Origin: Mrakia gelida
Lineage: Eukaryota; Basidiomycota; Tremellomycetes; Cystofilobasidiales; Mrakiaceae
Direction: 5' to 3'
Assembly (NCBI GenBank): GCA_024345305.1
Contig: BRON01000011.1
Location: 868,001 to 932,000, forward strand
Length of the DNA: 64,000 nucleotides
Below the pieces are notes generated by a model. That model worked only from the letters and a program-made list of their open reading frames with translations. It ran no database searches and was not told the origin of the DNA. The position numbers and the translations under genes are program-made. Shown here one piece after another: positions 1-11,200 of this stretch (position 1 is its first letter; each line of letters begins with the position of its first letter).

Positions 1-1
1 C

Positions 2-169
2 TCGTCGAACGTGATGAGCCCGAAACCAAAGGTCCTCGAGATGGTCAGGAGCTTTGAGAGTGTGAGGAGCTTGGGAGAGGAGGAGATGGAGAGGGTTAGG
101 GCGTTGGAGAGGAAGGGGAGTAGGGGGAGTTTGAGGTCTGTGGGTAGGGGTGGGGAGGAGGAGGAGTGA
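2..169 (+). CDS. C-terminal end of an unrecognised protein (partial)
   Basis: One reading frame is open from the left edge to a TGA at 167-169 and encodes about 55 residues rich in Arg, Glu, Gly and Ser, ending in a short run of Glu. The other two forward frames close quickly (the first at base 57), and the codon usage resembles nearby genes. The next gene lies tail to tail on the opposite strand, so this is a plausible 3' exon. No family can be recognised from this low-complexity tail and no function is proposed. Because it is cut by the window edge, it could also be an open stretch with no coding role. Confidence 0.4.
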   Translation, partial: SSNVMSPKPKVLEMVRSFESVRSLGEEEMERVRALERKGSRGSLRSVGRGGEEEE

Positions 170-419
170 GTGAGGGAGGTTGGGTGCGTAATAGTTTCGT
201 TTTCGTTGGGTTTTGGGATTCGCTTTCGTTTTCTCTCTCTCTCTTCTTTTGTTTCGTTCCTCGTTTGGCATTGTCTCTCGTTCTCGTCTTCTTTCTCTCT
301 GCCCTCGGAATTGCTCAGTATCTAAGTTTGTTTGACTCTCTCGATTTTGAAGTTCTCGCACGACTCGTCGCTTCTCGTCTCATCACGATAGCACTTCCGT
401 AAAGGTAGGAGGAGGATAT

Positions 420-2717
420 CTAAGCGAAGATGGAGAGCAGAGGGGAGATACCGACGGGGTTGTTGAACCTGCGAGCGAGCCAAAAGGGAAGGGAGGTAGG
501 TGTCAGGACGGCGAGACGCGAGGAGAGGGAGACAAAGGAGAAGGCGAGGAAGAAAACGTAAACGTACCTGAGTCCGATGTTAAGATCCGAGATAGCCTTG
601 AGCTGAGCGGCGGAAAGCTCGAAGTCGGTGGAGTTGAGGTTCTGGGCGAGTCGGTTGGGGTCGTTGGATTTCTGTGAAGTCGAAAGAAAAAAGAGGGGAG
701 GCGACGACGGTCAGCCTTCAGACCAACACGACGAGAATCGAGCCGAAGCGAGGACAAGAGAAGAGACGAACGGGGATGACAGCGATTCCTCGCTGGGTAG
801 CCCATCGAAGGAGGACCTGAGCAGGGGCTGGAACATCACGAAAAAAGCAGGATTCGAGAGTCAGCTTCGTCGAGAACAAACCATCGAATGCGACGCGTCG
901 TATCGAACTCACTCTTTCCAGTGGCCTTGGCGATCTCAGCGGTCACGTCGTGCTTGAGCAACGAAGGGGTGTTTTTGTCCATTCCGAGCTCGACGAAGGA
1001 AGTGGGTCCGAAGGAGGAGTAGGCGGTGATAGCGATTCCGAGCTCTCCACAGAGGTCAACGAGAGGCTGCTGGGTGAGGTAGGGGTGGTGCTCGATCTGG
1101 AGGACGGAGGGAGCCTTCTTGGCGTATCTGGGAGGGAGACGTGTCGGTAGGGAAAGGGAGGTCAGCTTTCAAGAGAGAGAGAGGAGGGTCGAGAGGTTTA
1201 AATTGAGGACGAGACTGACTTCAGGATGTCGAGGAGGAGGGCACCCTGGACGTTCGAGACTCCGATGTTCTTAGCGAATCCCTGCTCCTGGATAGCCTCC
1301 ATGGCCTGCCAGGTCTCCTGGTAGGGAGTGTTCTGGAGCTGGACTGGAAGACAGAAGCGACGAGGGGGCGAGAAGGCGAGCGTCAGCTTTCCGTTCCTCG
1401 CTAGCAAAAAATGGAGTCTAGGACATCATCGAACTCACCTTTGCTGACTCCATCGATGTACCACTCAGGAGGGTATCGAACAGCGGGGTCCACGTAGCTG
1501 TTGAGAAGCCAAAGACGATGGTCAGGACGCGTCGTCGCGAAGGAGACGAGTATCGAGCCGTTTCCGGCTCCATCGCACTTCTCAACCCGTTTCGACGAGA
1601 TCCGGGAGTGAAAAGCAAGGGAGATCATGGCACCAAGGGAGAGAAAGAGGAGAGACTTACGCGATGGAGACGGGGAAGTGGATGAGGAAGAGGTCAAAGT
1701 ACTCGAGCTGCCAGTCGGCGAGCTGCTTCTTGACGAGCTGAGGGACGTGCTCCTTAGCGTGGAAGGTGTTCCAAAGCTTCGAGGTGATGCTGTAGGAGCA
1801 GAAAGAGAACGAGTCAGTGCTGGGTCGAAAGCGACGAAAGAAGAAGGGGGAGCGTCGAGGTCGAGCTCACAAGAGCTCCTCCCTCTTGACGAGTCCGTCC
1901 TTGATGGCTCGAGCGACTCCATCTCCGCACTCCTTCTCGTTTCCGTCTGCGTATGAAGAGATCGTAGAGTCAGGGAGAGGTCAAAGGACAAGAAAGGCAG
2001 CGAGGGGGCGATGGGAAAAAGAGCGAGCCGTCGACGAGCGAGGGCTGAAACAGGTCGCAAACGGTGGGGGAAACGAAGGTAGGCTCACAATCTCCAGCAC
2101 CATCGAAGAGCCTGTATCCAGTTTTGATCGCGTTGTAGACAGTGCTGAGAGAAGAAGAAGAAAGAGAAGGAGGGACCGAGTCAGTCAGAAAATGGGATGA
2201 AATCGAAAGTCAACTCGTCAAGGCGACGAGCCGGAAAGAGAGGTGGAGGTCCTTGGGGGAGGGGTAGGGGAAGGGAAAAGATGGAGTTCGATGGGGAGAC
2301 ACCGGTAGATGTAGAGACTACTCACTCGGCGGCATCAGCTCGGGGAACCTAGAAAAGATGCGGGAGCGAAAAAGTCAGCGCCGTCGAGAGAATGGGGTGA
2401 AAAAGAAGAGAGGGCGGGAGGGGGCATCGGAGGGAAGGAAGCGAGCTCGACTTACCTTCCAGAGACCCTTTCCGACCTATCGAGGGGTGAAGAATCGACC
2501 AGGTGGTTGGTGAGATGTATACCAAGTGGGTGAGGTGAAGAGACGGCCGAAAGGAGGGAGAGAGAGGGCAAGAAAGGTAGAAAGATGGAAGGAAGAGAAG
2601 GAGGTGAGCTCTCCGATTCATGCTTCTCTGTCGCCCGAGAAGCCCTCGTATGCAGCTCGAGATGGTGGGACGAACGAGGGGCATGAGGAGACCAGTGTTG
2701 AGTTTGATAGCAGACAT
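420..2717 (-). CDS. XYL1: NAD(P)H-dependent D-xylose reductase (aldo/keto reductase)
   Basis: Cytosolic aldo/keto reductase that should reduce D-xylose to xylitol, the first step of oxido-reductive pentose use. About ten exons join in phase: the N-terminus MSAIKLNTGLLMPL, then VGKGLWK, then RLFDGAGDYGNE with the catalytic Tyr, then ITSKLWNTFH with the catalytic Lys, FLIHFPVS with the active-site His, and YVDPAVRYPPEW, which is typical of xylose reductases. The cofactor motif IPKSNDPNRLAQN follows near the C-terminus, then DLNIGLRFNNP and the stop. The start at 2717 is set by this family N-terminus. Introns begin GTGAGT, GTAAGT or GTTCGT and carry CTGAC branch sites. The ending SPLLSIFA differs slightly from the usual IPIFV-type end. 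Another aldo/keto reductase specificity cannot be excluded, but the family and probable substrate are well supported. Confidence 0.9.
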
Positions 2718-2904
2718 GTTTGGGAGGGCAAGAGGGGAGAGGAAAGGAAGGGAAGGGGAAGAAGAGAAGATGGGTGTTTGAGGCGAAGGGGAGATGACGA
2801 AAACAGCGAGTAGAAGGGGCCGGCGGTCCAAGCCGCGGCGGTGGAAAGCTAGATTTTCCGCTGATCTTCTGCAGAACCGAGGATACCAGGGTGGAGGCCA
2901 CAGA

Positions 2905-3573
2905 TCAAACAGAAGCAGCGAGATTTGAAGAAGAGGATGTTTTCGCGTCGAACTCGAGCAGATCCGGCCTCTCCTCTTCTTCATCTCTCCGCTCGTCGTT
3001 CCAGTCATTCGAGCCGGCTCGGTCAATATGCGCTCCGAGTACCTCGAGGCGTCGGTAAGGGTCGTTGATCGCTCGCGTTCGAAAGTCGCAAAGGAGACAG
3101 AGGGCTGAATCGGGCGACGGACGCGTCGGATTGGACTGCTAGGGACGAAGAGAAGACGGCTCAGCAGGAAAAAGTCGAGGGCAGAGTTAACATACCGTCA
3201 CCTCACTTCTGGTGTGCAGATGTCGGGATGGGTGGGAGCGAAAGGAGGGAAGAGCATATGGCGACGCGTTGGAGCTTTCGTTCTTGCGTCGCCAAACGAA
3301 CAGCAAGGGTTGAGTGCGAGGAAAAGCGAGAAGTTGGGAGAAAGAATTCAGACTGTCCGTCAAGCGGGCTTATAGATCACTGCGAGATCGGGGTCGTTCA
3401 TGGATCGCAGAGACGTTGGGAAAGAGTGGGAAAGGCGAGGGAGGGGAGGAGGGAGTTGTTGTTGTTGACTCGAACCGTACGGCAGCGGATACAGCGTGGA
3501 TGAGGAGGATTTGAAGTCGACCGAGTGGATCCTCAGGCATCGGATTGGAAGAGGATGAAGATAGGGAAGACAT
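2905..3573 (-). CDS. Small unrecognised protein, three predicted exons
   Basis: A gene model can be built upstream of the xylose reductase gene on the same strand. Exon 1 starts ATG at 3573 (MSSLSSSSSNPMPEDPLGRL). It is joined over a GTTCGA donor and a CTTGAC branch to an Arg/Ser-rich exon, and over a GTATGT donor to a last exon containing ALCLLCDFRTRAINDPYRR and ending TGA at 2905-2907. The phases agree, which three random open stretches would rarely do. The last exon has a CxxC pair and an acidic patch. I recognise no family. The first half is low in complexity and may be wrong in detail; the region could instead be mostly promoter and 5' leader of XYL1. Confidence 0.4.
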
Positions 3574-4102
3574 GATGATTCAAAGTTCGAAGTGACGTGA
3601 AGGTTTGAGGTCAAGAGCGGGCGGAGGGGGAACGAAGGGGAAAGTGAGCTCGCTCGGATCTGAGCTTCCTTCCTCCACGGCCATCTCGCCTCAGCTCGTC
3701 GCGCTCATCTTTCAACTCTGCTCCACCAGGATGAACCTGAATGTCAAAGACAGGATCGAACCTCGTCATTTTGACCGAACAAGGTCTGGGAGGCAAGGAG
3801 AGGAGGAGGAGGCGTCGCTGGAGGGGCGAACGATCCCCCTCCCGTTCCCCCCTCCACCCTCATTGACCCCTCTCGCTGAACACTTTGCAGTTTTTGTCCT
3901 AGCTCCTCTTTCCTTCCAGCGCTTTCCGTGGACTCTAACGACCACCTCCAACGAAACTCTTCCTCTTCTTCTTCACGAAAACGACCCCTACAGACTCCCT
4001 TCACGAACACGACCTCGACCTCACGCTCACGAACCCTCCCTCCCACCTCAACTCAACAACCTAGTCCCACCCTCCACCAAACCCACCAAACTCTCCCTCG
4101 AT
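3574..4102. promoter_or_regulatory. Divergent intergenic region, probable shared promoter
   Basis: This stretch separates the minus-strand small gene from the plus-strand membrane protein gene, so it should hold both promoters. It is pyrimidine-rich on the plus strand towards 4100, as is usual before starts in this window. A frame open from 3605 runs into the membrane protein in phase, but the encoded stretch is low-complexity Pro/Thr/Ser and is more likely 5' leader than protein. No clear TATA box is seen. Confidence 0.4.
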
Positions 4103-5440
4103 ATGTGGTGCGACAACTGTTTGCTCGTTCTTCCTCTCCGCCAAGGTGCTATGGCACTCTTCCTCCTCCTCCTCGTTCGTTCTTCTTTCTCTCTCTCTCT
4201 TGCCCCCTCGTTCCCTCTCTTCTCTCGCCCAGCCTGACCCCCATCGACCTTCTCTTCTACGCCCAGGCCTACTCGGCAGCGGGAGGATACCTTCTCGTCA
4301 CCTACGGAATGTATTGGTGGGTCTTCCAAGGTTCCATACCGTCCCTAGCAAAACGTCGAGCTCACGACCCTCCCCCTCTCCTCTCTTCCCTCTCTCTCTT
4401 TCGCAGGTACTTCCTCTACCCCGAGTAGTGAGTCCATGCTCTCCTTCCACTCTACCTTCTCGAAGAGGGAGGAAGGAATCCCCGTTCGAGCGCTTCTCGC
4501 AGCCTCAAGAATCAGCCCCTCCCCACCCGTTCCATTTCCCTCCTCTCTGCTCCTCTCGTGTTCAGCCCCCTTTCTCTCCTCTCTTCTTCGGATCGCTGAC
4601 GCTGTTTATCTCTTTCTCTTTATCCTTTCCCTTCAGCTTCCTCTACGGAGGAGTCGCTTTCGCCGTTGCTGCTGTTTCGTTGATCGGGATCCTCGCTTTC
4701 GCCAACCGCTCGATGGTCTTCGTCCGCGCTACTCTCTTCGCCTGGCCGTTCCTCCTCATCTTCTCCTGCGTTCGAGCGATCCTCATGATCTACCAGCTCA
4801 ACAGGAGGTTCGTCTTCCTTTTTGATCTGCTTCAACGACGTAGTAAACTAACTCGCTCTGTGTTTTCGACGCGAACAGGAAAGACTACATTCAGGTTCGT
4901 TCTCGTGCTTCGTCCCTCCGACGTCTTTCTACGCTCTTTTGACTCTCATCTCGTTTCCTTTGCAGTGGGAGTGTGATAACGGAGGACAACTCTGGAGCGA
5001 AGCTGCCTACAACGGAAGCGTCGTCGCGAACGGAACCTCAACTCTGCCCACTGGTTCGTTCGCTCCTCCCCTCCTTCTCTTGTTTGCTCTCGCTAACGGT
5101 CGTCGATTTCGGTCGCACAGGGTTCTGCTCCGCTGGTGTCTCGAGCTTCTACACCGCCATGGTCATCTCGCTGCTCGTCGATCTAGGAATCCAGGCTCGT
5201 CGCGTCCTCCTCCGCTCGCTCCGACCTAGCGACCTCGAGCTGATCTTTTCTTCCGCTCGTCGCCGTTCCCGCTTTAGTTCTACGCCTTCTTCCTGACTTG
5301 GAGATACTCCGCCTTCCTCACGGAATACAGGAAGGTCTCCGCCCCGAACATGGGTGAGTTCGCGACGACACGAACGACTTGCACGAAAGCGCCGCTGACC
5401 CTCGTCTATTTCCTCCCTGCAACTAGGATTCTACGCCTAA
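4103..5440 (+). CDS. Four-transmembrane-segment protein of unknown function
   Basis: Exons join in phase to a protein of roughly 200 residues starting MWCDNCLLVLPLRQGAM. Segment 1 is the Leu-rich stretch after the start; segments 2 and 3 are in GGVAFAVAAVSLIGILAFA and in the stretch around TLFAWPFLLIFSCVRAILM. A loop then carries two N-x-S/T sites (YNGSVVANGT) and cysteines, and segment 4 follows in the stretch around AMVISLLVDLGIQFYAFFL. The tail WRYSAFLTEYRK ends in MGFYA. The layout resembles tetraspan or MARVEL-like proteins, and similar MWCDNC-starting proteins are, as far as I recall, typical of basidiomycetes. The start at 4103 is chosen because the upstream in-frame stretch is low in complexity. 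At least six introns of about 60-100 bases are present. No function is claimed. Confidence 0.75.
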
Positions 5441-6321
5441 ATCTAGATCAAAAGACTACCATCGCGCTCGCTCAAGACTTCTCGCAACCCTTCTCTGGCT
5501 CTCAACCCTCGGTGAGCTCGTTCGAGTCTTCTCGACTTCTGTAAAGTTCGTCGCTGACTCGACTGTCTCTGCTCAACTTCCTCAGAAACCACCTATACCA
5601 CTCGCGTCAGCGCCATCTCCTGCTCTCGTCTCACTTATATCTCGCAAACCTGCCGTTATCTCTCCTGATGTTCACCTAATGTTTCATGCCTCGTCTTGGA
5701 CTCTCTCGTCTGTTCTCACGCCTCCCTGCCTGCCTGCCTCTCGTATTTCTCTTTTGGGTTCCTCTTAACGCTTATCACAACCTTATTCACGTCTTCTCTT
5801 TGATGATCTATACACTTCGTTTATCGCTTCCGATTCTGCTGCGAGGAGGGAAACCGGAGGGAGCTCGCGACGTGTGTGGTCGCGCGACCAGGCTCGAGAT
5901 TATCTCGCTCGTTTCGAGGCCTCGTGGATGTACTACGAGCAAATCTGGTGAGCACATCGAAGCCAAATGAGCTCGATGTCGCTGCTGAAAGACGAGATAG
6001 GGAAGGCTGAAAGCTTGTACGATTTGGTTGCGTCTGATCCCTCTCGCTCGTCGAACTCTCTTTGGGCAAGGTCTCTCGCTCTCTCGCTCCGCACAAAGAC
6101 TTCCGATTTCGACTTCTCTCTTCCTCTCCCATAGAAACCCTCTATCGACTCTACAACCCAAACCAGTTCAACGAGCAGAAAAAAAAAAAGAGCAGCAGCT
6201 CCGGATCTTCTTGAGCTAAGCTCAACGCCTCCCTCGATCCTCCCCAACTTCATCTTCGCTCGCTCTCTCCCTTCCTCTCTCCCTCTCGTTCCTTTCCTTC
6301 CCGTCGCCCGTTCTCAACTGG
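5441..6321. other. Intergenic region with a possible 3'-UTR intron
   Basis: There is no supportable coding gene here. Just after the stop of the membrane protein lies an intron-like block at about 5512-5585: GTGAGCTCG donor, CTGAC at 5554-5558 and CTCAG acceptor. It may be a spliced intron in the 3' untranslated region. Further on, the DNA is mixed, with a run of ten A at about 6180 and then a pyrimidine-rich leader before the SVP26-type gene. The open frames in this stretch (for example 5686-5970) have no recognisable content. Confidence 0.4.
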
Positions 6322-7968
6322 ATGGCGACCTTCCTACATGCCGTCACCCTAGGGACCGTCTTCTTCATCGCTGCCTTCACTTTACTAGCAGCTGGTGAGC
6401 TCTCTCCCTCCTCTTATCTTCCTCGTCCTCGGTTCCTTCCCCCTTCCGGTCTTGCCCTCCTCTGACCCTCGCTCGCTTCGTTCCTCCCAGCTGCTGGACT
6501 CCTCTGGCTAGCGGACACCTTGGAGCATAACCCTCGAGGTGCTAGGACTTGGGGGAGAGTGTTGGTTTATGTGAGTCCGCTCGAAGTACGAAAGAGGAGG
6601 AGGTGCTGGCGAGCTCGACGCAAAGGGGGAAAGATGGGCTGACGGTTTCATGCTCTCTCGTTTGGATTGATTCGCTCGTGGGATCCAGGTTGTTGCAGTG
6701 ATTCATATCTTCCTCTACCTGATAGACGGCTACCCAGCTCGTCAGATCATCCTCTCTCTCTTCGCTCTCTTCGTATCACTCGTACGTTCGATTCCCCTCG
6801 CTCGCTCGACCTCCTTCTCGCGAGCTCCTCGCTCCCTTCCTTTCCCTCGACCGTCCCTCCCTTCCGCCTTGGCTCTCTCTCTCTAGCTCGAAGCTGACCT
6901 CCCCTTTCCTCTCCCCCTCTTCCTCACCTCCTTCCTTGCTCGTTTTTCGTATCGTGGCTCCCTCTAGCGCGTAATCACCCTCGTCCCAACTCCCTCCCTG
7001 GCGGCTCCCAACCCCTCGCTCGTCCTCATGTTCATCCTCCTTCCAACGAACCACATCTCCTGGTGGTCCTGGTTCATCCAAAAACATGTGGACGACAGCC
7101 GACGGAACCCTGCTTACGGACGAGCGGGCAGGCAGCAGAAGGCCGAAGATGGAAAGTTCGATAAGATCGACCAGATCGTCTTCTATGCCGTTTGCGTGTG
7201 GTTGGTGCCGTTCTTTGTGTTTTTGAGCTTGAGTGAGTACCTTCTTTCCCTTCTGGTATTGGTGCTGGGGGTGTTTGGGTCGGTATGAGAGGGGAGGCGA
7301 GAGGGAGCGAGTGCGCGAGTGAGCTCGAGAGCTGACCTCCCCTCTCCTCCTTCGCGTTCGTCTCGTTCATCTTCTCAGGCTCAACAGCGAACCCAACTCC
7401 CTCCCCACTCTCCTCCACACCACCCACACCTGGTCTTCTCTCTCTCTCCCTCCCACCTCCCTCAACCTCCCTCCTCTCCTCCTTCCTCTCTCCCTTCCTC
7501 CCACGTCGCTACTTCCAAAAACCCTTCGACCCCACCGAAGGTCTCCTCACCACCCGTCCACCCCTCGCTACCAACCCCTCACCCTCCACCACCTCCTCCT
7601 TATCTTCAGGCATCGCCTCCTCTCCCCAACCCAAATGGATAGGCGGGGGAGGAGGAGCTAATGGAGGCGGAGGAGGAGGGGAAAGCAGCGCGTCGATGAG
7701 ACGTGTGGCTAGTGGGACGCATCTCGTTGAGGAGGGGCACGAACTGCCTGGGGCGCTGGGAGCGGAACTGAATGGGGTGGGAGGAGGAGGTGGGAGTAGT
7801 GGGCGAGGAGGTGGGAATGGGAGGAACTGGGGTGGGTTGGGGTCGTCGATGCATCCTACGAGTGGACATGGACATGGACATGGAGAGAGGGGAGTGCCGC
7901 AAAGGAGTGCGACGACGGGGAATTTGGATCCGAGTAGTGGTGGGAATGGAGACAGGAAGATGAGTTGA
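6322..7968 (+). CDS. SVP26: SVP26/TEX261-family ER-Golgi membrane cargo adaptor with long C-terminal extension
   Basis: Members of this family are multi-span membrane proteins that help load certain Golgi enzymes into COPII vesicles. The exons give MATFLHAVTLGTVFFIAAF, then AAGLLWLADTLEHNPRGART (family: SGLYYISELVEEH), then HIFLYLIDGYPARQIILSL (family: LDGFP), then LPTNHISWWSWFI (family: LNHYFWFKYF) and VFYAVCVWLVPFFVFLSLS (family: FFGICVWFIPFALFVSLSA). The order and spacing match the family over about 170 residues. After the last segment the final exon continues for nearly 200 more residues: first Pro/Ser/Thr-rich, then Gly-rich with GHGHGH near the end, stopping at 7966-7968. Yeast Svp26 ends soon after the last segment, so this tail is unusual. 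The phase over the last intron (exon ends TTGA, donor GTGAGT) supports it. Confidence 0.85.
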
Positions 7969-8293
7969 GTTTAGTTCGTTCTGGGAGGTTTGCGATCAAG
8001 GGAGGCAGACGAGACGAGGCGACGAGACGAGGACGAGACGGACGAGATGTTCTGGACTGCTTCCTTCTCCCTATGTTTTTCCGCGCACGCTTTTCGCTTT
8101 TTTATCTACCGTACAAGCAGACCTGGCAGCCTCGTCATCCAGTATATCGTATTTTCTTGTTCTATCTAAACCTCTCGGCGCCAGCGGTCGTCAAGCAGCA
8201 GAGCGTCCTCCCTTCGCGAGTCTCTTCAGATTTCGAGCGGGCTGAGCTCTGAAAGTTTGAGCTTGCCTCGACCCTTCTGCCTCTCACACGGCC
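7969..8293. other. Intergenic spacer between SVP26 and UTP17
   Basis: The first part is purine-rich (repeated GACGAGAC-like words). The second half is mixed and leads into the UTP17 start. It presumably holds the SVP26 3' end and the UTP17 promoter. No gene or clear element is seen. Confidence 0.4.
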
Positions 8294-11200
8294 ATGTCGC
8301 CTCCCAACCAACATGTCGCTTCGGCCTCTTCTTCTTCTTCTTCCAACCCTACTACCTCTACTCCCTTAAAACCTTCCGCTTCGTCGACAGCGAAAGGCAA
8401 AGGGAGGTCGACTCCCAAACCTGCTCCTCCTCCTCCTTCCCAAGACGCTCCTTCCTCCTCCAAAACTCCCAACCCTCATGGTCGACCTAAAAAAGTCAAG
8501 GGACCTTACGAGGCTAAGGAGGTCGCCTCTCTCGCTCCCGTCGTCGAGTCTGATGGGGAGGGAGCTGGAGGAGAGGGAGGACGATGGGAATCGACTTTGA
8601 TCGCTGGCTCATCCGTCCCCAAGCTCGCTCCAGTTTTCACCAAAGACGCAGAGTGAGTCCCTCTCTCTCTCTCAAATCTTCACTTACAGCTCCAAAGGTA
8701 CCTCGAGCGTATAGCTGACCTCCTCGCCTCTCCCCTCGTACCATTTTTCCCTCGTCGTCGCTAGGCATTTTTTCCTCTCCGTCTCCTCAACGATCCGCGT
8801 TCACTCCTCCCTCACCTCCCAACCCATCTCTACTCTCTCCTCTTCCACCACTCCCGGAGGACACTCAGCTCCCATCACCGCCTACCTCGTCAACCCTCTC
8901 AACCCCCTTCAACTCGTTACGGCTTCTCTCGATTCGACCATCAAGGTCTGGGACTTCCTCGATGCGAGTTTGCTCAGGACCATCCCTTGCCCAGGTCCCG
9001 TCACCCATCTTTGCGTTGGGACCAAGGGAGAGGCGAGGGGAGTTTGGTTTGGCGCTATCGAGACGAAGGCGAAAGGGAAGAAGGCTAAGGGAGGTTAGTA
9101 CATCTCGTTGCAGCTTTTCCTTGGGAGGGGGAGGAGCAGGAAGGGAGGAAGGAGGAGATTCTCAAAATTCTGCGAGCTCGAGCTGACCTTTCCCTTCCTC
9201 CCTTTTTCCCCCATCTCCTCCCTCTCCATGCTCATCTCCTCCTTCCCCTGGTATAGAAGCCACCCCCTCCTCCACCCACTCCGGTCCCCAAGCCTCCATC
9301 TGGCGACTCTCCATCAGTTCCTCCACCCCCCGTCGCACCTCCTCCAACACCCCCCTCACCCAATCCTTCATCGGTCACTCCCGCATCGGCAAAATCCGTC
9401 CATGCTCCTCCCTCCTCATCTCACCCTCAGGAACCTACCTCGTCGCTCTCGCTGGCCCAAAAGCTTACTGCATCAACACGAGGGACTACTCGACGGGCTT
9501 CTCCAAGTTCGTCAGTCCCGAACCGCTCACGTGTGGGAGTTTCCATCCGACGGAGGATTGGTTCGTTACGGGGGATACGAGTGGAGTGGTGAGGTTGTGG
9601 TACTGCTTGGGGGAGATGGACTCGACTGGAGCGGGGGAGATGATGGTGTCGAGCAAAGGGGAAGGAGCACCAGCTGGAGTTGGGTTGAGGAAAACTCCTA
9701 CGACGACGCTTCACTGGCACTCTCACGCCGTCTCCGCCGTTGCGTTCAACCACTCTGGAACGTCCATTCTGTCAGGAGGAGAGGAAGGGGTGTTGGTGAT
9801 TTGGAGTGTGGCGACGAGTGGGAAGGAGTTTGCTCCGAGGTTGGGTGGACCGGTGGTGTCGATTGCGAGTAGGGCGGGCTCGGAGGGGAGGGAGGAGGAG
9901 TTCTGGGTTGGGTTGGAGGATGGGAGTGTTAAGAGACTTGGTGGGGATGGGAGGGGTGGGAGAATGATTAAAGGAGGGTATGAGAGTTCGAGGATTCGTG
10001 AGTCGCTCTCCTCTAAACTCGTCTCGTTCGACGCGTCGTGAAACTCGAGCTGACTTTCGCTTCCTTCCTCCGTTTTGTCGTCGCAGAACCCGCCAACGCC
10101 TCCACCCTCATTTCGACAACTCCCCTTCCCTTCGCCTACCACCCTCAAACGGCCTCGGTCCTTCTCCCCTCGTCCCACCCTTCCTCGCTTCAGTTCTACT
10201 CCCCCGAACTCCAAACGTCCATCCTCGAGCTCGAGGTCTCGCCTTCCAACCGAGTCTCCCGAACGGAGGACAAGGTCGTCGAGCCTGCGCGAGTGGAACG
10301 AGCCGTTTTCAGCGGAGGAGAGAGGGCCGAGTACATGGCTACGTCGGAGAAGAGGGAGGAGGACGAGGAGGAGGGCGGAGAGGAGGAGAGAGTCGTCAAG
10401 GTTTGTAGGTGGGAGGAGGCGATCAAGTCGTGAGTCGACTCGCTCCCTGTGTCTTCCTTTCGTTCGAAAAAAGCTTCGAACTGACCTGTTTCGCTTTTCG
10501 TATCTCCCAGCTACACCCTAACAACCCGACTCCCGAACCCTCACCCTTCCAACATCACTTCCCTTTCGTTCTCGCCCGTCCCGGTCACCGTCTTCCCAGC
10601 CGACAAGCAACCCTCGCTCATGCTCCTCTCCACAGGAGAGGACGGATCCGCTAGGGTTTGGAGGGAGAAGAGAGTCTTGTTCAAGTCGGGGAAAGTACAA
10701 GGTTAGTACTAACATCCCAGCCTCGAACCCAAAACAACAACAACCCATCGTTTCGTTTCGAGACGCGTCGCCCGACTCTGCAACCCAAGCGTTCGTTTGG
10801 GCTTCGAGGGAAGAGAGTGACGCGAGCTCTTTCTATGATGAACAACACAAACATATAGTTTAAAAGCTCAACAGTCTTAATACAATTGTGTAGACAAACC
10901 TCTCTTCTTTATTTCTGAGATCCAACCTCCACTCACCCTCCCATCCTCCTCTCGCTCGTCCTTTCTTCCCTCGAGCACGTTACTGACTCTCCCCTTCCTC
11001 ATCTTCGTTTGATTCGTCTCGCTGGTGATCAGGTGAGAACAAATCGCATCCTCTTTTCTCGTCCTCGTTCCATTCGCGTTCGCGATCCACCACCCTCGCC
11101 GGAAGGACGCGTCGCTCGAAGCGTTTGCACGTTTCGAGCAGCAAGACGCGTTCGACCTTTCGCCCTTCTCTGATGAACAACACAAACAATAGTTTAAAAG

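Noticed and set aside
3605..4102. In-frame N-terminal extension of the four-segment membrane protein
   Set aside because: The added residues are low-complexity Pro/Thr/Ser and contain runs expected from a pyrimidine-rich leader. The conserved-looking protein begins at MWCDNC.
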